Shown here: piece after piece, positions 43,675 to 52,522 of the stretch
How the letters are laid out: every line of letters begins with the position of its first letter
How positions within the stretch are numbered: the first letter of the stretch is position 1
Assembly (NCBI RefSeq): GCF_001719045.1
Contig: NZ_CP015423.1
Location: 5,083,501 to 5,147,500 of the forward strand
Reading direction: 5' to 3'
Source of the DNA: Paenibacillus polymyxa
GTDB lineage: Bacteria; Bacillota; Bacilli; Paenibacillales; Paenibacillaceae
Length of the DNA stretch: 64,000 nt
Program-made: the position numbers and the translations under genes
Notes under the pieces: model-generated
Seen by the model: only the letters and a program-made list of their open reading frames with translations
The model's database searches: none
Told to the model about the DNA's origin: nothing

Positions 43675-46203
43675 TTGACAGATAAACAACTGCCTATTAT
43701 GCAAGTGATCCCCGAGCTTAAACATACACTGCAATCCCATTCGGCGGCGGTACTGATTGCACAGCCGGGAGCGGGGAAAACGACGGTAACACCTCTGGAG
43801 CTACTGCATGAGCCGTGGCTGGCAGGGCAAAAGATGATGATGCTGGAGCCGAGGCGTTTGGCAGCGCGTGCAGCAGCAGCGCAAATGGCAAAAGCGCTCG
43901 GAGAGCCCACCGGGAAGACCGTGGGTTACCGGGTTCGTATGGATACAAAAGTAGGGCCAAACACACGGATTGAAGTGGTTACGGAGGGCGTACTGACCCG
44001 GATGCTACAACATGATCAGGCGTTGGAGGGAGTAGGCCTGATTATTTTTGATGAGTTTCATGAACGCAGCCTGCATGCAGATTTGGGATTGGCACTTGCT
44101 CTGCAAAGCCAGGCACTGTTGCGACCGGATTTGAAGATACTGATCATGTCTGCCACCCTGGAGGCAGAGCCTGTATGTAGATTATTAGGGGATGCGCCAT
44201 TGCTGGAATGTCCAGGCACTGTATTTCCGGTAGAAACCTTTCATATGTCCAAACCTTCGTCAACTTCATTAGAGTCCTTTACGGCTGAGACGGTAGAAAA
44301 GGTACTTCATACTTCTGAAGGTGATCTGCTGGTGTTTTTACCAGGGGCTAGAGAAATTCACAGAACGGAACGAGAATTGGCTTCAAAGCATTTACCAGCA
44401 CATGTCAAGGTCATTCCGCTGTATGGGAGCATGAAGCTGGAGCAGCAGGATGAAGCAATACGTCCGTCGGCTTCGGGCAGTCGAAAAGTGGTATTGGCCA
44501 CCTCAATTGCCGAGTCTAGCTTGACCATCGCCGGAATCACGGTGGTGATCGACAGCGGACTGTCGCGGGAATCGGTATTTTCCGCGCGGACCGGCATGAG
44601 CCGTTTGACCACGGTCAAGGTGTCCAAGGCCTCCGCCGATCAGCGGCGCGGACGAGCGGGCCGCCTCCAGCCGGGCGTATGCTACCGGCTGTGGAGCGCG
44701 CAGGAGCAAGCGGCGCTCCCCGATGCCAGCCGCCCGGAAATCGCCGCGGCGGATCTGGCCCCGCTCGCGCTGGAGTTGGCAGCCTGGGGCGTGCGCGAGC
44801 CCGCCGAGCTGGCCTGGCTGGATGCCCCGCCTGAGGCCGCGTACCGCCAGGCCACAGGTCTGCTGCACCAGCTCGGCTGTCTGGATGAAGCAGCCGATGG
44901 CACTACAGGCAGCATTACCGCGCATGGGCGCGAGGTGTCCGCCCTGGGCACGCACCCGCGCCTTGGGCACATGCTGTTGCGTGCTACGGCCCTCGGCCTG
45001 GCACCAACTGCCAGCCGTCTGGCTGCGCTGCTGCAAGAGCGTGACCCGTTCCGCGCTCATGGCGGAACGGATTTGCGCCCGCGACTGGATGCCCTGCGCG
45101 AGGCGGCCTATGCCCGCAGCACGCACAGCCTGCTGCGGGCAGCAGACGATACGGTGATTCGCCGTATCGTGCAGGAGAGCCGGCAGCTGCTAGCCAAGCT
45201 GCCGACAGCAGCCGCAGCGCAGGACGAGCCTGACGGCTCCGCGGCTTGCGGGTTGCTGTTGGCCTTTGCGTATCCGGATCGGATCGCGCAGGGCCGGGGG
45301 GATGGTCGCTTTTTGCTTAGCGGCGGTCGGGGGGCGCGACTCGGACAAGTGGAGTGGATGTCGCGTTCGTCCTATCTCGTCGCCGCTGAAGTGGACGACG
45401 AGGGAGCAGACGGTGCTATTCAGTTGGCGGCACCAATTGAACTGCAAGAGCTGGTCGAACATTGCAGTGAAATGCTGTTGGAACAAGCTAACGTATACTG
45501 GGATAGCTCCGCCTCAGCAGTGAGAGCCCGCAAAGTACTGCGGCTGGGCTCACTTGTCTTAAAGGAAACGTCCTATGAGCGACCTCCGGCAGAGGAAGTA
45601 GCTGCTGCCTTGATGCAGGGTGTCCGTGAACGAGGTCTAAAGCTGCTGTCATGGAATCGGCAAACCCTCCAGTTGCAGGCGCGTTTGATTTTTATGCACT
45701 TCTCGGCCCCTGAGGACTGGCCGGATTGCACGGAATCGGCATTGTTGGATTCTCTGGAAGCGTGGCTGCTACCTTTTGCTATAGGAGCCAAAAATGTATC
45801 CGATCTGCAACGGCTTGACAGTGCTGCATTGCTGCTTGGCAGGCTGGATTGGGAACAGCGGCAGCAGCTTGATCAGGAAGCGCCGACGCATATCCGCGTA
45901 CCCAGCGGTTCCCGCATTCCTGTCGATTATTCAAATCCTGAGGCACCAGCGCTGGCCGTACGACTACAAGAGTTGTTCGGTATGGGGGATACGCCTCGTA
46001 TTGGACGCGGACGTGTGCCAATTGTATTGCATTTACTGTCACCTGCCCAGCGACCTGTCCAAGTGACTTCCGACTTGTCCAGCTTCTGGAGCGAGGCTTA
46101 TTTTGAGGTCAAAAAGGATCTAAAGGGCAGATATCCCAAGCATTATTGGCCGGATGATCCACTGGAAGCTGTGGCGACCAACAGAGCAAAGCCAAAGCGT
46201 TAA
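43675..46203 (+). CDS. hrpB: ATP-dependent DExH helicase HrpB
   Basis: 842 residues from TTG 43675, with GGAGAG 8 nt upstream. Walker A QPGAGKTT, DEFH (motif II), SAT, and the motif VI region SADQRRGRAGR are in order, then the HA2-like and HrpB C-terminal regions ending KGRYPKHYWPDDPLEA. HrpB is a DEAH-family RNA helicase-like protein of unclear task in most bacteria. The stretch 44560-45360 is far richer in GC, especially at third positions, than the ends of the gene. Confidence 0.93.
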   Translation: MTDKQLPIMQVIPELKHTLQSHSAAVLIAQPGAGKTTVTPLELLHEPWLAGQKMMMLEPRRLAARAAAAQMAKALGEPTGKTVGYRVRMDTKVGPNTRIEVVTEGVLTRMLQHDQALEGVGLIIFDEFHERSLHADLGLALALQSQALLRPDLKILIMSATLEAEPVCRLLGDAPLLECPGTVFPVETFHMSKPSSTSLESFTAETVEKVLHTSEGDLLVFLPGAREIHRTERELASKHLPAHVKVIPLYGSMKLEQQDEAIRPSASGSRKVVLATSIAESSLTIAGITVVIDSGLSRESVFSARTGMSRLTTVKVSKASADQRRGRAGRLQPGVCYRLWSAQEQAALPDASRPEIAAADLAPLALELAAWGVREPAELAWLDAPPEAAYRQATGLLHQLGCLDEAADGTTGSITAHGREVSALGTHPRLGHMLLRATALGLAPTASRLAALLQERDPFRAHGGTDLRPRLDALREAAYARSTHSLLRAADDTVIRRIVQESRQLLAKLPTAAAAQDEPDGSAACGLLLAFAYPDRIAQGRGDGRFLLSGGRGARLGQVEWMSRSSYLVAAEVDDEGADGAIQLAAPIELQELVEHCSEMLLEQANVYWDSSASAVRARKVLRLGSLVLKETSYERPPAEEVAAALMQGVRERGLKLLSWNRQTLQLQARLIFMHFSAPEDWPDCTESALLDSLEAWLLPFAIGAKNVSDLQRLDSAALLLGRLDWEQRQQLDQEAPTHIRVPSGSRIPVDYSNPEAPALAVRLQELFGMGDTPRIGRGRVPIVLHLLSPAQRPVQVTSDLSSFWSEAYFEVKKDLKGRYPKHYWPDDPLEAVATNRAKPKR

Positions 46204-46249
46204 ATAGAAGCTATTTTATGCTAATCGACTTTTTGAATTTTTGTAAAAC

Positions 46250-46275
46250 GTTTAAACGTCATTATAGTGGGGTAA
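46250..46275 (+). promoter_or_regulatory. Sigma-B-like promoter
   Basis: GTTTAA (46250-46255), 14 nt, GGGTAA (46270-46275) matches the Bacillus general-stress promoter pattern, about 45 nt before a general-stress-type gene. Confidence 0.6.
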
Positions 46276-46321
46276 TGAAAAACGAACCACTCAACACTAA
46301 AATATTTGGGAGGTAACTATC

Positions 46322-46909
46322 ATGGCTAATAACTTAAACGATTATAACGAAAAGAAAATTGTCGGTGTTTTTGATACAGAACAGGAAGCGTCTCGTGCGA
46401 TTGGACAATTGCAGAGCAAAGGAATTCCAAGCAGTGAGATTTCTGTGATCACACGTGACCGTGACGATCTAAGGGCGATTAGTGAAGAGACAGGCACGAA
46501 GGCACCGGAGGGTGTAGCGACAGGTGCGGCTACAGGTGGAGTTGTAGGCGGTGTCGCTGGCTTGCTGGCAGGCATCGGGGCCTTGGCTATTCCGGGTATC
46601 GGACCTATCCTTGCCGCTGGACCTATCGCGGCTACTCTTACCGGAGCAGCTGTCGGAGCGGGAGCAGGTGGCTTGGTCGGTGGACTGGTCGGGCTGGGCA
46701 TTCCAGAGGATGATGCACGTCAATACGAGACATACGTCGATCAGGGCAAGATTTTAGTGCTGGTGGATTCCGCTGACCATCACAGGGATGTTTATGATAT
46801 TTTCCGCACCAACCGTTCGCTGAATGCGGATCGTTACAGAACGTATGATGATACGGTGGCGGACACGCCGCGTACAGATGTGTACACAGATACTAGAAGG
46901 AACCTGTAA
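46322..46909 (+). CDS. General stress protein 17M-like (YflT family)
   Basis: 195 residues. The N-terminal ferredoxin-like segment (KIVGVFDTEQEASRAIGQLQSKGIPSSEISVI) is the YflT/GS17M domain. A Gly/Ala-rich hydrophobic middle (about residues 60-125) with repeated GG and PG could form membrane-associated helices. The end is charged and Tyr/Arg/Asp-rich. GGGAGG precedes the ATG. A sigma-B-like promoter upstream fits stress induction. Confidence 0.8.
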   Translation: MANNLNDYNEKKIVGVFDTEQEASRAIGQLQSKGIPSSEISVITRDRDDLRAISEETGTKAPEGVATGAATGGVVGGVAGLLAGIGALAIPGIGPILAAGPIAATLTGAAVGAGAGGLVGGLVGLGIPEDDARQYETYVDQGKILVLVDSADHHRDVYDIFRTNRSLNADRYRTYDDTVADTPRTDVYTDTRRNL

Positions 46910-46980
46910 ACACTTTACGGCTAGTTAAGAAAGTGATGTACAGTAGGCTTTCCTATTTCCTTTGTATATAGGTTGTTTTT

Positions 46981-47019
46981 ACAGCAGCAGTCTCCCTGAG
47001 AGGGAGGACTGCTGCTTTT
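46981..47019 (+). terminator. Terminator of the stress gene
   Basis: AGCAGCAGTCTCCCT-GAG-AGGGAGGACTGCTGCT followed by TTT. Confidence 0.78.
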
Positions 47020-47179
47020 ACATATTTTTACTCATTGATAAACCTGAGATAAATGATGCTTTGCATGCCGTTGGCACGTTTAACCTTCTATATATTTTTA
47101 CAGAATTGTCGTTATAATAGATTGAGGATTTTGCAAAAATCCTGGATTTATAAATTGCTAGATGTAACAGGAGAGTGAC

Positions 47180-48352
47180 ATGAGTCAAAAAGAGAGAATT
47201 TCCGAAGTCGCTTTGCTGAGAGGGCTGGCTTTTGCGGCCGTTGTTCTTCAGCATTCCGTCGCACACTATGCGGTTGCGCAGGGGGCGCGCATCCAGGACG
47301 GGGTATTGATGACACTTTTACTGCTGTGTTCCAAATTTGCAGTTCCTGTGTTTGTATTTATCACTGGAATGGTGCTATTTTACAATTATGATGGAGCCTT
47401 AAAGTACGGAACGTTTTTACGTAAAAGATTCATGGACATCATCGTTCCTTATATCATATGGTCTCTTTTATACGAATTGGGAAATCAGCTTGCCCAAAGT
47501 GGTGGATATATTCACCCGCTGGATTTTTTCCAGAAGTTGTTGAACGGGAAAAGCAGCTATCATCTATGGTACATCGTTATGATTATTCAATGTTATGTGC
47601 TATTTCCGGTGTTTCGTTATGCGGTCCGTCATTTGTCTGCGCTACTGCCGTCAAAATGGCGACCCGCTGCATTGGCTGGATTTGGCGTACTATATATTTT
47701 GCTCATGTTCGCCGTTGGACCCGTATACCAAGCGATGGATAAGCTCCAGCTTCCGGTCATTACCTCTTGGTTTACCCTGTACGCTGACCGGAATGTGATC
47801 TATTTTTTCTTTTATTTTGTGCTAGGAGCGGCAGCCGGGATGAACGTCAAGCGTTGGAATGCTTGGGTAACCAAAGCACAGATGATATACTGGCCGTTGT
47901 TTATCGTGATTACAGGCTACTTACTGTATGAGATGATCGGTCAGTTCCAGACGCCGCGAGGTACAGTTCTTTCCTTTAACTATTTGTCTCTGCTGCGTCC
48001 GGTCATGGCTGTATATTGCGTTGCGTCTATTTTTGTAGCTTATCGGGTAGCGACGTGGATTGCTCATAAGGGGGGACGTGCGGCGAGTATGCTGACGGCC
48101 ATCGGAACGTTGTCCTATGGAGCGTATCTCATGCATGCCTTTATGCTACGTGTGACCTATTATTTTGACGAGAGGTTGTTTGCAGACTGGAGTCACGTTC
48201 TTCGTACGCTGGCTTCATTCGTTCTCTGTATGATCTTTTCCGTTGCCGGAACATGGCTGCTGGCACGTTTGCCTCTGGGCAAATGGATCGTGGGGCTTCG
48301 GGTTCGTCCTCGCCCGACTGGAGGTCCGCCAGCCTTACAAAAGCAAGCCTGA
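47180..48352 (+). CDS. Acyltransferase-3 family membrane protein
   Basis: 390 residues with about ten hydrophobic segments. The N-terminal RGLAFAAVVLQHSVAH holds the conserved His-containing motif of the OafA-like acyltransferase-3 family, which move acyl groups to cell-surface sugars. IIVPYIIWSLLYELG and HLWYIVMIIQCYVLFPVF are also typical. The substrate is unknown. CAGGAGAG precedes ATG 47180. Single gene with its own terminator. Confidence 0.85.
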   Translation: MSQKERISEVALLRGLAFAAVVLQHSVAHYAVAQGARIQDGVLMTLLLLCSKFAVPVFVFITGMVLFYNYDGALKYGTFLRKRFMDIIVPYIIWSLLYELGNQLAQSGGYIHPLDFFQKLLNGKSSYHLWYIVMIIQCYVLFPVFRYAVRHLSALLPSKWRPAALAGFGVLYILLMFAVGPVYQAMDKLQLPVITSWFTLYADRNVIYFFFYFVLGAAAGMNVKRWNAWVTKAQMIYWPLFIVITGYLLYEMIGQFQTPRGTVLSFNYLSLLRPVMAVYCVASIFVAYRVATWIAHKGGRAASMLTAIGTLSYGAYLMHAFMLRVTYYFDERLFADWSHVLRTLASFVLCMIFSVAGTWLLARLPLGKWIVGLRVRPRPTGGPPALQKQA

Positions 48353-48382
48353 TTTGATAACCCAATCACATATGTTCACAGG

Positions 48383-48424
48383 AGTATCCCAAAGCCAAGA
48401 AATAAGGCCAAGGGATACTTTTCT
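48383..48424 (+). terminator. Terminator
   Basis: AGTATCCC...GGGATACT followed by TTTCT. Confidence 0.75.
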
Positions 48425-48494
48425 ATCTACATTTGTTTAATAGTATACATACTGATAGACTGGATGTTCACATCCATATGGGGAGGGTCGCAAA

Positions 48495-49139
48495 ATGAGT
48501 GGTCCAGATATAAGAAGCGTTTTTCCAATGAAAAATATTAGAAGTCTGTGTTTTTTGAACAATGTAGTGGTTAATCCATATATCGAAATCGGGGATTATA
48601 CCTATTATGACGATGATGATAACCCTTTGGATTTTGAGAAAAATGTCCTTTACCATTTTGATTTTATAGGGGACAAATTAAAGATTGGTAAGTTTTGCGC
48701 GATTGCAGCCAAAGCCAAATTTATTATGAATGGCGCTAATCATAATACAAATGCGTTTACCACTTTTCCTTTTGGAGCGTTTGGTGGAGATTGGGAAGTT
48801 GGTGTACCCAATTTAAGTGGGGGCTACAAAGGGGACACTGTGGTTGGAAATGATGTTTGGATTGGCTACAATGCTAGCATTATGCCCGGAGTTCAAATTG
48901 GTGATGGCGCGATCATTGCGTCAAATGCCGTGGTGACTAAAGATGTTCTGCCATATTCCATTGTAGGAGGAAATCCCGCGAAGTTAATTCGTTATCGGTT
49001 TGATGAGGAAACTATAGCTATGCTCCAAACACTGAAATGGTGGGACTGGGACATCCAAAAAATAACAGAATATATTCCTGTTTTGACAAGTAACGATACG
49101 GAGGCCTTAAAACAATTAATCCAGTCTTCGCAATCGTAA
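48495..49139 (+). CDS. Vat-type xenobiotic O-acetyltransferase
   Basis: 214 residues of the left-handed beta-helix (hexapeptide) class. The catalytic His lies in FIMNGANHNTNAFTTFPF, the same context as in Vat enzymes that acetylate group A streptogramins. Hexapeptide turns VVGNDVWIGYNASIMPGVQIGDG and the SIVGGNPAKLIRYRF end are typical of Vat and CatB proteins. AGGGTCGCAAA gives a modest ribosome site (GGGGAGGG further up). Chromosomal, with no mobile element nearby, so likely intrinsic to the lineage. Confidence 0.83.
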   Translation: MSGPDIRSVFPMKNIRSLCFLNNVVVNPYIEIGDYTYYDDDDNPLDFEKNVLYHFDFIGDKLKIGKFCAIAAKAKFIMNGANHNTNAFTTFPFGAFGGDWEVGVPNLSGGYKGDTVVGNDVWIGYNASIMPGVQIGDGAIIASNAVVTKDVLPYSIVGGNPAKLIRYRFDEETIAMLQTLKWWDWDIQKITEYIPVLTSNDTEALKQLIQSSQS

Positions 49140-49396
49140 CTCTATTTTTTTAGCTTTAGTTACATTATTTCAACATATGAAAAATTCATAATAGAAAGAA
49201 CAATAAAATCATTTCTCAGCGCTTCGCACACTACTCTATATCGCCTCATTCTATATCTCTCACCATCTTAAAACAGGTCACAAGGGATGGAGAGTTCTCA
49301 TAAACTCTTATCTCATCAGAGGAAATAGTGTATGGACGCAGAGTGGTTTATAATGGAAGATAAGGTGCACGAATAAGGTGTGGAGGAGGCTGTGAA

Positions 49397-49759
49397 ATGG
49401 CGTTTATGATATCCCAGCGGGCTTTTATCAAAATTTATCTGATCACAATGGTGGAGAGGCATCGCGGTTATGGATATCAGATGCTCGAATCGATGAAGGA
49501 TGAGTTTAGTGGCTTTGGATATGTTCCGCCTCAGAGCGAGGTTTACCGGGCGCTGCATGAGCTGGTACAGGAAGGCGTTTTTTACCGTACCAAGCGATTG
49601 AAAGGAACAGACCCGCGCGTGGATTTTCAGGAGATTGTACTCTATCACTTTACAGATGATGGGGAGGAGAAAGCACGATTGTACAAGAAGCAGGTCAAAG
49701 CTGATTTGGACCGTTGCTTAGGTATGCTGCATAAAGCGGAACAAGACAACTATTCCTAA
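49397..49759 (+). CDS. Replication terminator protein (Rtp)-like winged-helix protein
   Basis: 120 residues. The stretches SQRAFIKIYLITMVERHRGYGYQ, PPQSEVYRALHELVQEG and LYHFTDDGEEKARLYKKQVKADLDRC follow B. subtilis Rtp nearly end to end (122 residues there). Rtp binds Ter sites and stops the replication fork. No Ter-like sequence was found just upstream, where B. subtilis has one pair, so a transcriptional role as PadR-like regulator is the other option. GGAGGAGG precedes ATG 49397. Oxidoreductase gene follows 16 nt later. Confidence 0.8.
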   Translation: MAFMISQRAFIKIYLITMVERHRGYGYQMLESMKDEFSGFGYVPPQSEVYRALHELVQEGVFYRTKRLKGTDPRVDFQEIVLYHFTDDGEEKARLYKKQVKADLDRCLGMLHKAEQDNYS

Positions 49760-49775
49760 CCACGAAAGGATGAGA

Positions 49776-50783
49776 ATGATGGGTAGAAAGCTGAAATGGG
49801 GAATTTTAGGCACTGCGGAGATCGCCCAAATCGCAGTAATTCCTGCGATTCAGCAATCTGAACGCGGAGAAGTGCTTGGGATTGCTAGTCGTAATGCGGA
49901 TAAAGCCGCTGAGGCCGCCCGGGAGTTCGATATTCCAAAAAGTTATGGAAGCTATGATGAACTGTTGGCTGATCCCGAAATCGGAGCGGTGTACATTCCG
50001 TTGCCAAACCATCTGCATGAAGAGTGGACCATTCGGGCAGCGGAGGCTGGGAAGCACGTTTTGTGTGAAAAACCATCTTCTCTTAGCTCGGCTGGAACAA
50101 GCCGCATGATTGAAGCATGTCAACGTGCAGGAGTGATCTTTGCAGAGGCTTTTATGTATCGCTATCATCCTAAACATCGAAGAATTAAGGAAATTATCAA
50201 TAGTGGGGAAATTGGTGACATTCGCGGCATCCATTGCACGTTTACGTTTAACAATACCGATCAGGCAGATAATGTGCGCTTTAATAAAAACATGGGCGGC
50301 GGCTCGCTATATGATGTGGGCGTCTATCCGATATCAGCCGCTCGTATGTATTTGGACCGGGAGCCGGAGGCAGTGACGGTACATGCCTTATTTTCCCCGG
50401 AGCATGACAACGTCGATATGATGGCTTCCGGCTTGCTGGAATTTCCGGGTGGAGTCAACCTTACTTTCGATTGTGGCATGTGGGCAGCCAACCGTTCCAA
50501 CATGGAAATTCTCGGTAGCAAGGGTACGATTGCGATGCCCAAAATGTTCGGTTGGGAAAGAACGTCTGTGGTACCGCAAATTTTCGTCCACGTCGGTTCG
50601 GTTACGCGTGAGGAACGTCTGAAAGGTTTTAATTCCTTTGAACTGCAAGCGGATGCTTTTGCTAAAGCGGTGCTTGATGGTGTCCCGTTGCCGTATGAGC
50701 CAGAAGATGCGGTGAGCAATATGAAGGTGATCGACGCTTGTATTGAGTCAGCTCGCAGTCGAAAACGGATAGAAATTGGATAA
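49776..50783 (+). CDS. Gfo/Idh/MocA-family oxidoreductase
   Basis: About 336 residues. The N-terminal Rossmann part (KWGILGTAEIAQIAVIPAI) and the EKP motif (HVLCEKPSSLS) bind NAD(P); GGGSLYDVGVYPISAARM is the conserved DxGxYxxxxAR-type segment with the catalytic region. The substrate is probably a sugar or inositol derivative. Starts ATG 49776 or 49779 fit AAAGGATG; 49770 overlaps it. Follows the Rtp-like gene closely; terminator behind. Confidence 0.87.
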   Translation: MMGRKLKWGILGTAEIAQIAVIPAIQQSERGEVLGIASRNADKAAEAAREFDIPKSYGSYDELLADPEIGAVYIPLPNHLHEEWTIRAAEAGKHVLCEKPSSLSSAGTSRMIEACQRAGVIFAEAFMYRYHPKHRRIKEIINSGEIGDIRGIHCTFTFNNTDQADNVRFNKNMGGGSLYDVGVYPISAARMYLDREPEAVTVHALFSPEHDNVDMMASGLLEFPGGVNLTFDCGMWAANRSNMEILGSKGTIAMPKMFGWERTSVVPQIFVHVGSVTREERLKGFNSFELQADAFAKAVLDGVPLPYEPEDAVSNMKVIDACIESARSRKRIEIG

Positions 50784-50811
50784 ACGGGATCACCGTATTC
50801 CCGTAAGGCAT

Positions 50812-50849
50812 AAAAAAGCAGCCTGTCCAAAGGACAAGCTGCTTTTTTA
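50812..50849 (+). terminator. Strong bidirectional terminator
   Basis: AAAAAAGCAGCCTGTCC-AAA-GGACAAGCTGCTTTTTT. Between the oxidoreductase and the convergent yteA-like gene. Confidence 0.88.
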
Positions 50850-50876
50850 GATGAACGAATACATAAGCGTATAGCA

Positions 50877-51446
50877 TTACATATTTTCATCATAATCAGT
50901 GACATCACGCTTGGCGGCAGTTGCAGGCGAGTTCGATGTACCGTATTTTTCTACGGCATCCCATGCGCCCGCATCGTCAAATCGTCCTGCATTTCGTTGG
51001 CGAACCTCACCCGCACCCTTGGGTGGCGGAGTCATGACCTGTTCCTCTACCGGGCGGTCATTCGATAATTCTCGAGTTGGCGTGTGCTCGACGGTATAGG
51101 CTGTATAGGGAATGGCTTGCAACCGTTCAAAAGGAATTTCTTCCCCGCTCTCCACACATATCCCGTACGTTCCATCCTTCATCCGTTGAAGGGCTGCATT
51201 GACCTGCTCCAGCTCGTCTTGCAGCGAATCATTAATCGCCAGATCACGGGACCGTTCAAAGGTTTCTGTCCCTATATCAGCGGGGTGGTTGTCATAGGAC
51301 GAGAGCTCACCTGTAGAATCTGTCAGTGTTTCTCCCAATGGAGCGTTTTCCTGACCGTTTTGTTCAAAATGCTTTTCTAAATCCTTTTTCTGCTCCAACA
51401 ACATATGTTTCAGCTCTGCAAGCTGCGAATCGTTCAAGTGGTTCAT
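50877..51446 (-). CDS. YteA/TraR-DksA-like protein lacking the zinc finger
   Basis: 189 residues from ATG 51446 (GGGGAG upstream; ATG 51452 is too close). The N-terminal coiled-coil region (LNDSQLAELKHMLLEQKKDLEKHF), the DNHPADIGTETFERSRD motif and GTYGICVESGEEIPFERL place it in the YteA / DksA-TraR group. The four-Cys zinc site is reduced to a single Cys. YteA-like proteins are sporulation or stress proteins in Bacillus; the target is likely RNA polymerase by family. Confidence 0.8.
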   Translation of the reverse strand: MNHLNDSQLAELKHMLLEQKKDLEKHFEQNGQENAPLGETLTDSTGELSSYDNHPADIGTETFERSRDLAINDSLQDELEQVNAALQRMKDGTYGICVESGEEIPFERLQAIPYTAYTVEHTPTRELSNDRPVEEQVMTPPPKGAGEVRQRNAGRFDDAGAWDAVEKYGTSNSPATAAKRDVTDYDENM

Positions 51447-51588
51447 GATCATCTCCCCTTCGTGGTCTGGATAAGTGACACGTATGCTCTTTTATACCCG
51501 TTCATAGGGCTGGGCAATCAGCAGAGACTTTTATTCCCAGCCTAGAATGTGATATAAAAAGAATAGTGTGTTAAGGAGGGAATAACCG

Positions 51589-51966
51589 ATGGATGAACAT
51601 ATGAAGCGTCGTCTGGATAAGCAAAAGCAGTTGTTTAAGCAACTGGGCATTCAGCTGGACGCGCTCTCCATTCATGAGAAACAGTTTAAGAATAAAATGC
51701 GCGGCTATGATCCGGACGAGGTGGATGCCTTTCTGGATGAAGTGATCAAGGATTACGAACGCTTTTATGCGAATATAGCCGACCTGATGGACAAGTGGCA
51801 GGAGCAGCAGGCAACCATACGTGATTTGAAAAATGCACCTAAGCCTGCCGCCGACCTTAATGGACTTGACCGTCGTCAACTGGAGGATATCGTTAAGCAG
51901 TTGGAATATAGTGTACGCCAATTAAAAGTGCGAGTACGTCCTGAAAATGACTATTTTCCGGAGTAA
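51589..51966 (+). CDS. DivIVA/GpsB-domain protein
   Basis: 125 residues. FKNKMRGYDPDEVDAFLDEVIKDYERFY is the membrane-binding DivIVA-type N-domain motif; a second helical part (LDRRQLEDIVKQLEYSVRQL) forms coiled coil. The protein is short, like GpsB, and may act at the septum or cell pole. It has an N-terminal extension of about 35 residues before the motif, which GpsB lacks. GGAGGG precedes ATG 51589. Confidence 0.78.
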   Translation: MDEHMKRRLDKQKQLFKQLGIQLDALSIHEKQFKNKMRGYDPDEVDAFLDEVIKDYERFYANIADLMDKWQEQQATIRDLKNAPKPAADLNGLDRRQLEDIVKQLEYSVRQLKVRVRPENDYFPE

Positions 51967-52063
51967 GGTGCAGTAAGCACTGTGTTAGTGCCTCTATTGT
52001 GGTATGATGGAAACATGCATTTTACCAAACATTTAATGAGGCACACACATAAAGGTGGTTAAC

Positions 52064-52498
52064 ATGAGTACCCATTTTTCCGTTAGTATCCATTGTCTGC
52101 TTCTTCTGGCTGAAGGGGCACCGGAGCGAATGACATCGTCACTTATTGCTTCCAGCATCAATACAAACCCGGTAGTTGTGAGAAGGATTATGAGCCGACT
52201 CAAGCAAGCGGGTTTGGTGGATTCGTCGCCTGGAGCACGCGGCTTTCGTCTAAGCATGTCCAGTTCAAACATCAATCTGAAAATGATCTATGAGGCGACC
52301 AAGGATGAAGGTCCGTTGTTCGCCATCCATACCGATAGCAATCATAATTGTGAGGTAGGCAGGAACATAGACGCATTGTTGGATGGTTTATATACCGTGG
52401 CAGAGCAGAAAATACAGGCGTTTTTCGAGACCGTTACGCTGCGAGATCTGGAGCAGGCACTTCAGCAGCGCGTGGGGCAACAAAGTTCATCTGTGTAA
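52064..52498 (+). CDS. Rrf2-family transcriptional regulator (YwnA-like)
   Basis: 144 residues from ATG 52064 (AAGGTGG upstream; GTG 52055 lies in that site). Winged helix HFSVSIHCLLLLAEG and SSINTNPVVVRRIMSRLKQAGLVDSSPGARG. It has one Cys (NHNCEVGRN), so it is not a classical Fe-S Rrf2 with three Cys, but akin to YwnA. The effector is unknown. Confidence 0.85.
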   Translation: MSTHFSVSIHCLLLLAEGAPERMTSSLIASSINTNPVVVRRIMSRLKQAGLVDSSPGARGFRLSMSSSNINLKMIYEATKDEGPLFAIHTDSNHNCEVGRNIDALLDGLYTVAEQKIQAFFETVTLRDLEQALQQRVGQQSSSV

Positions 52499-52522
52499 AG
52501 ACGCTGGTAAGGAGAAATTGAT

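Noticed and set aside
44503..45126. 207-codon minus-strand frame in hrpB
   Set aside because: Long only because the region is GC-rich with few stops; hrpB on the plus strand has all helicase motifs.
49140..49396. Ter site near the Rtp-like gene
   Set aside because: No sequence close to the Bacillus Ter pattern (ACTAA...TATGTAC) was found by eye.
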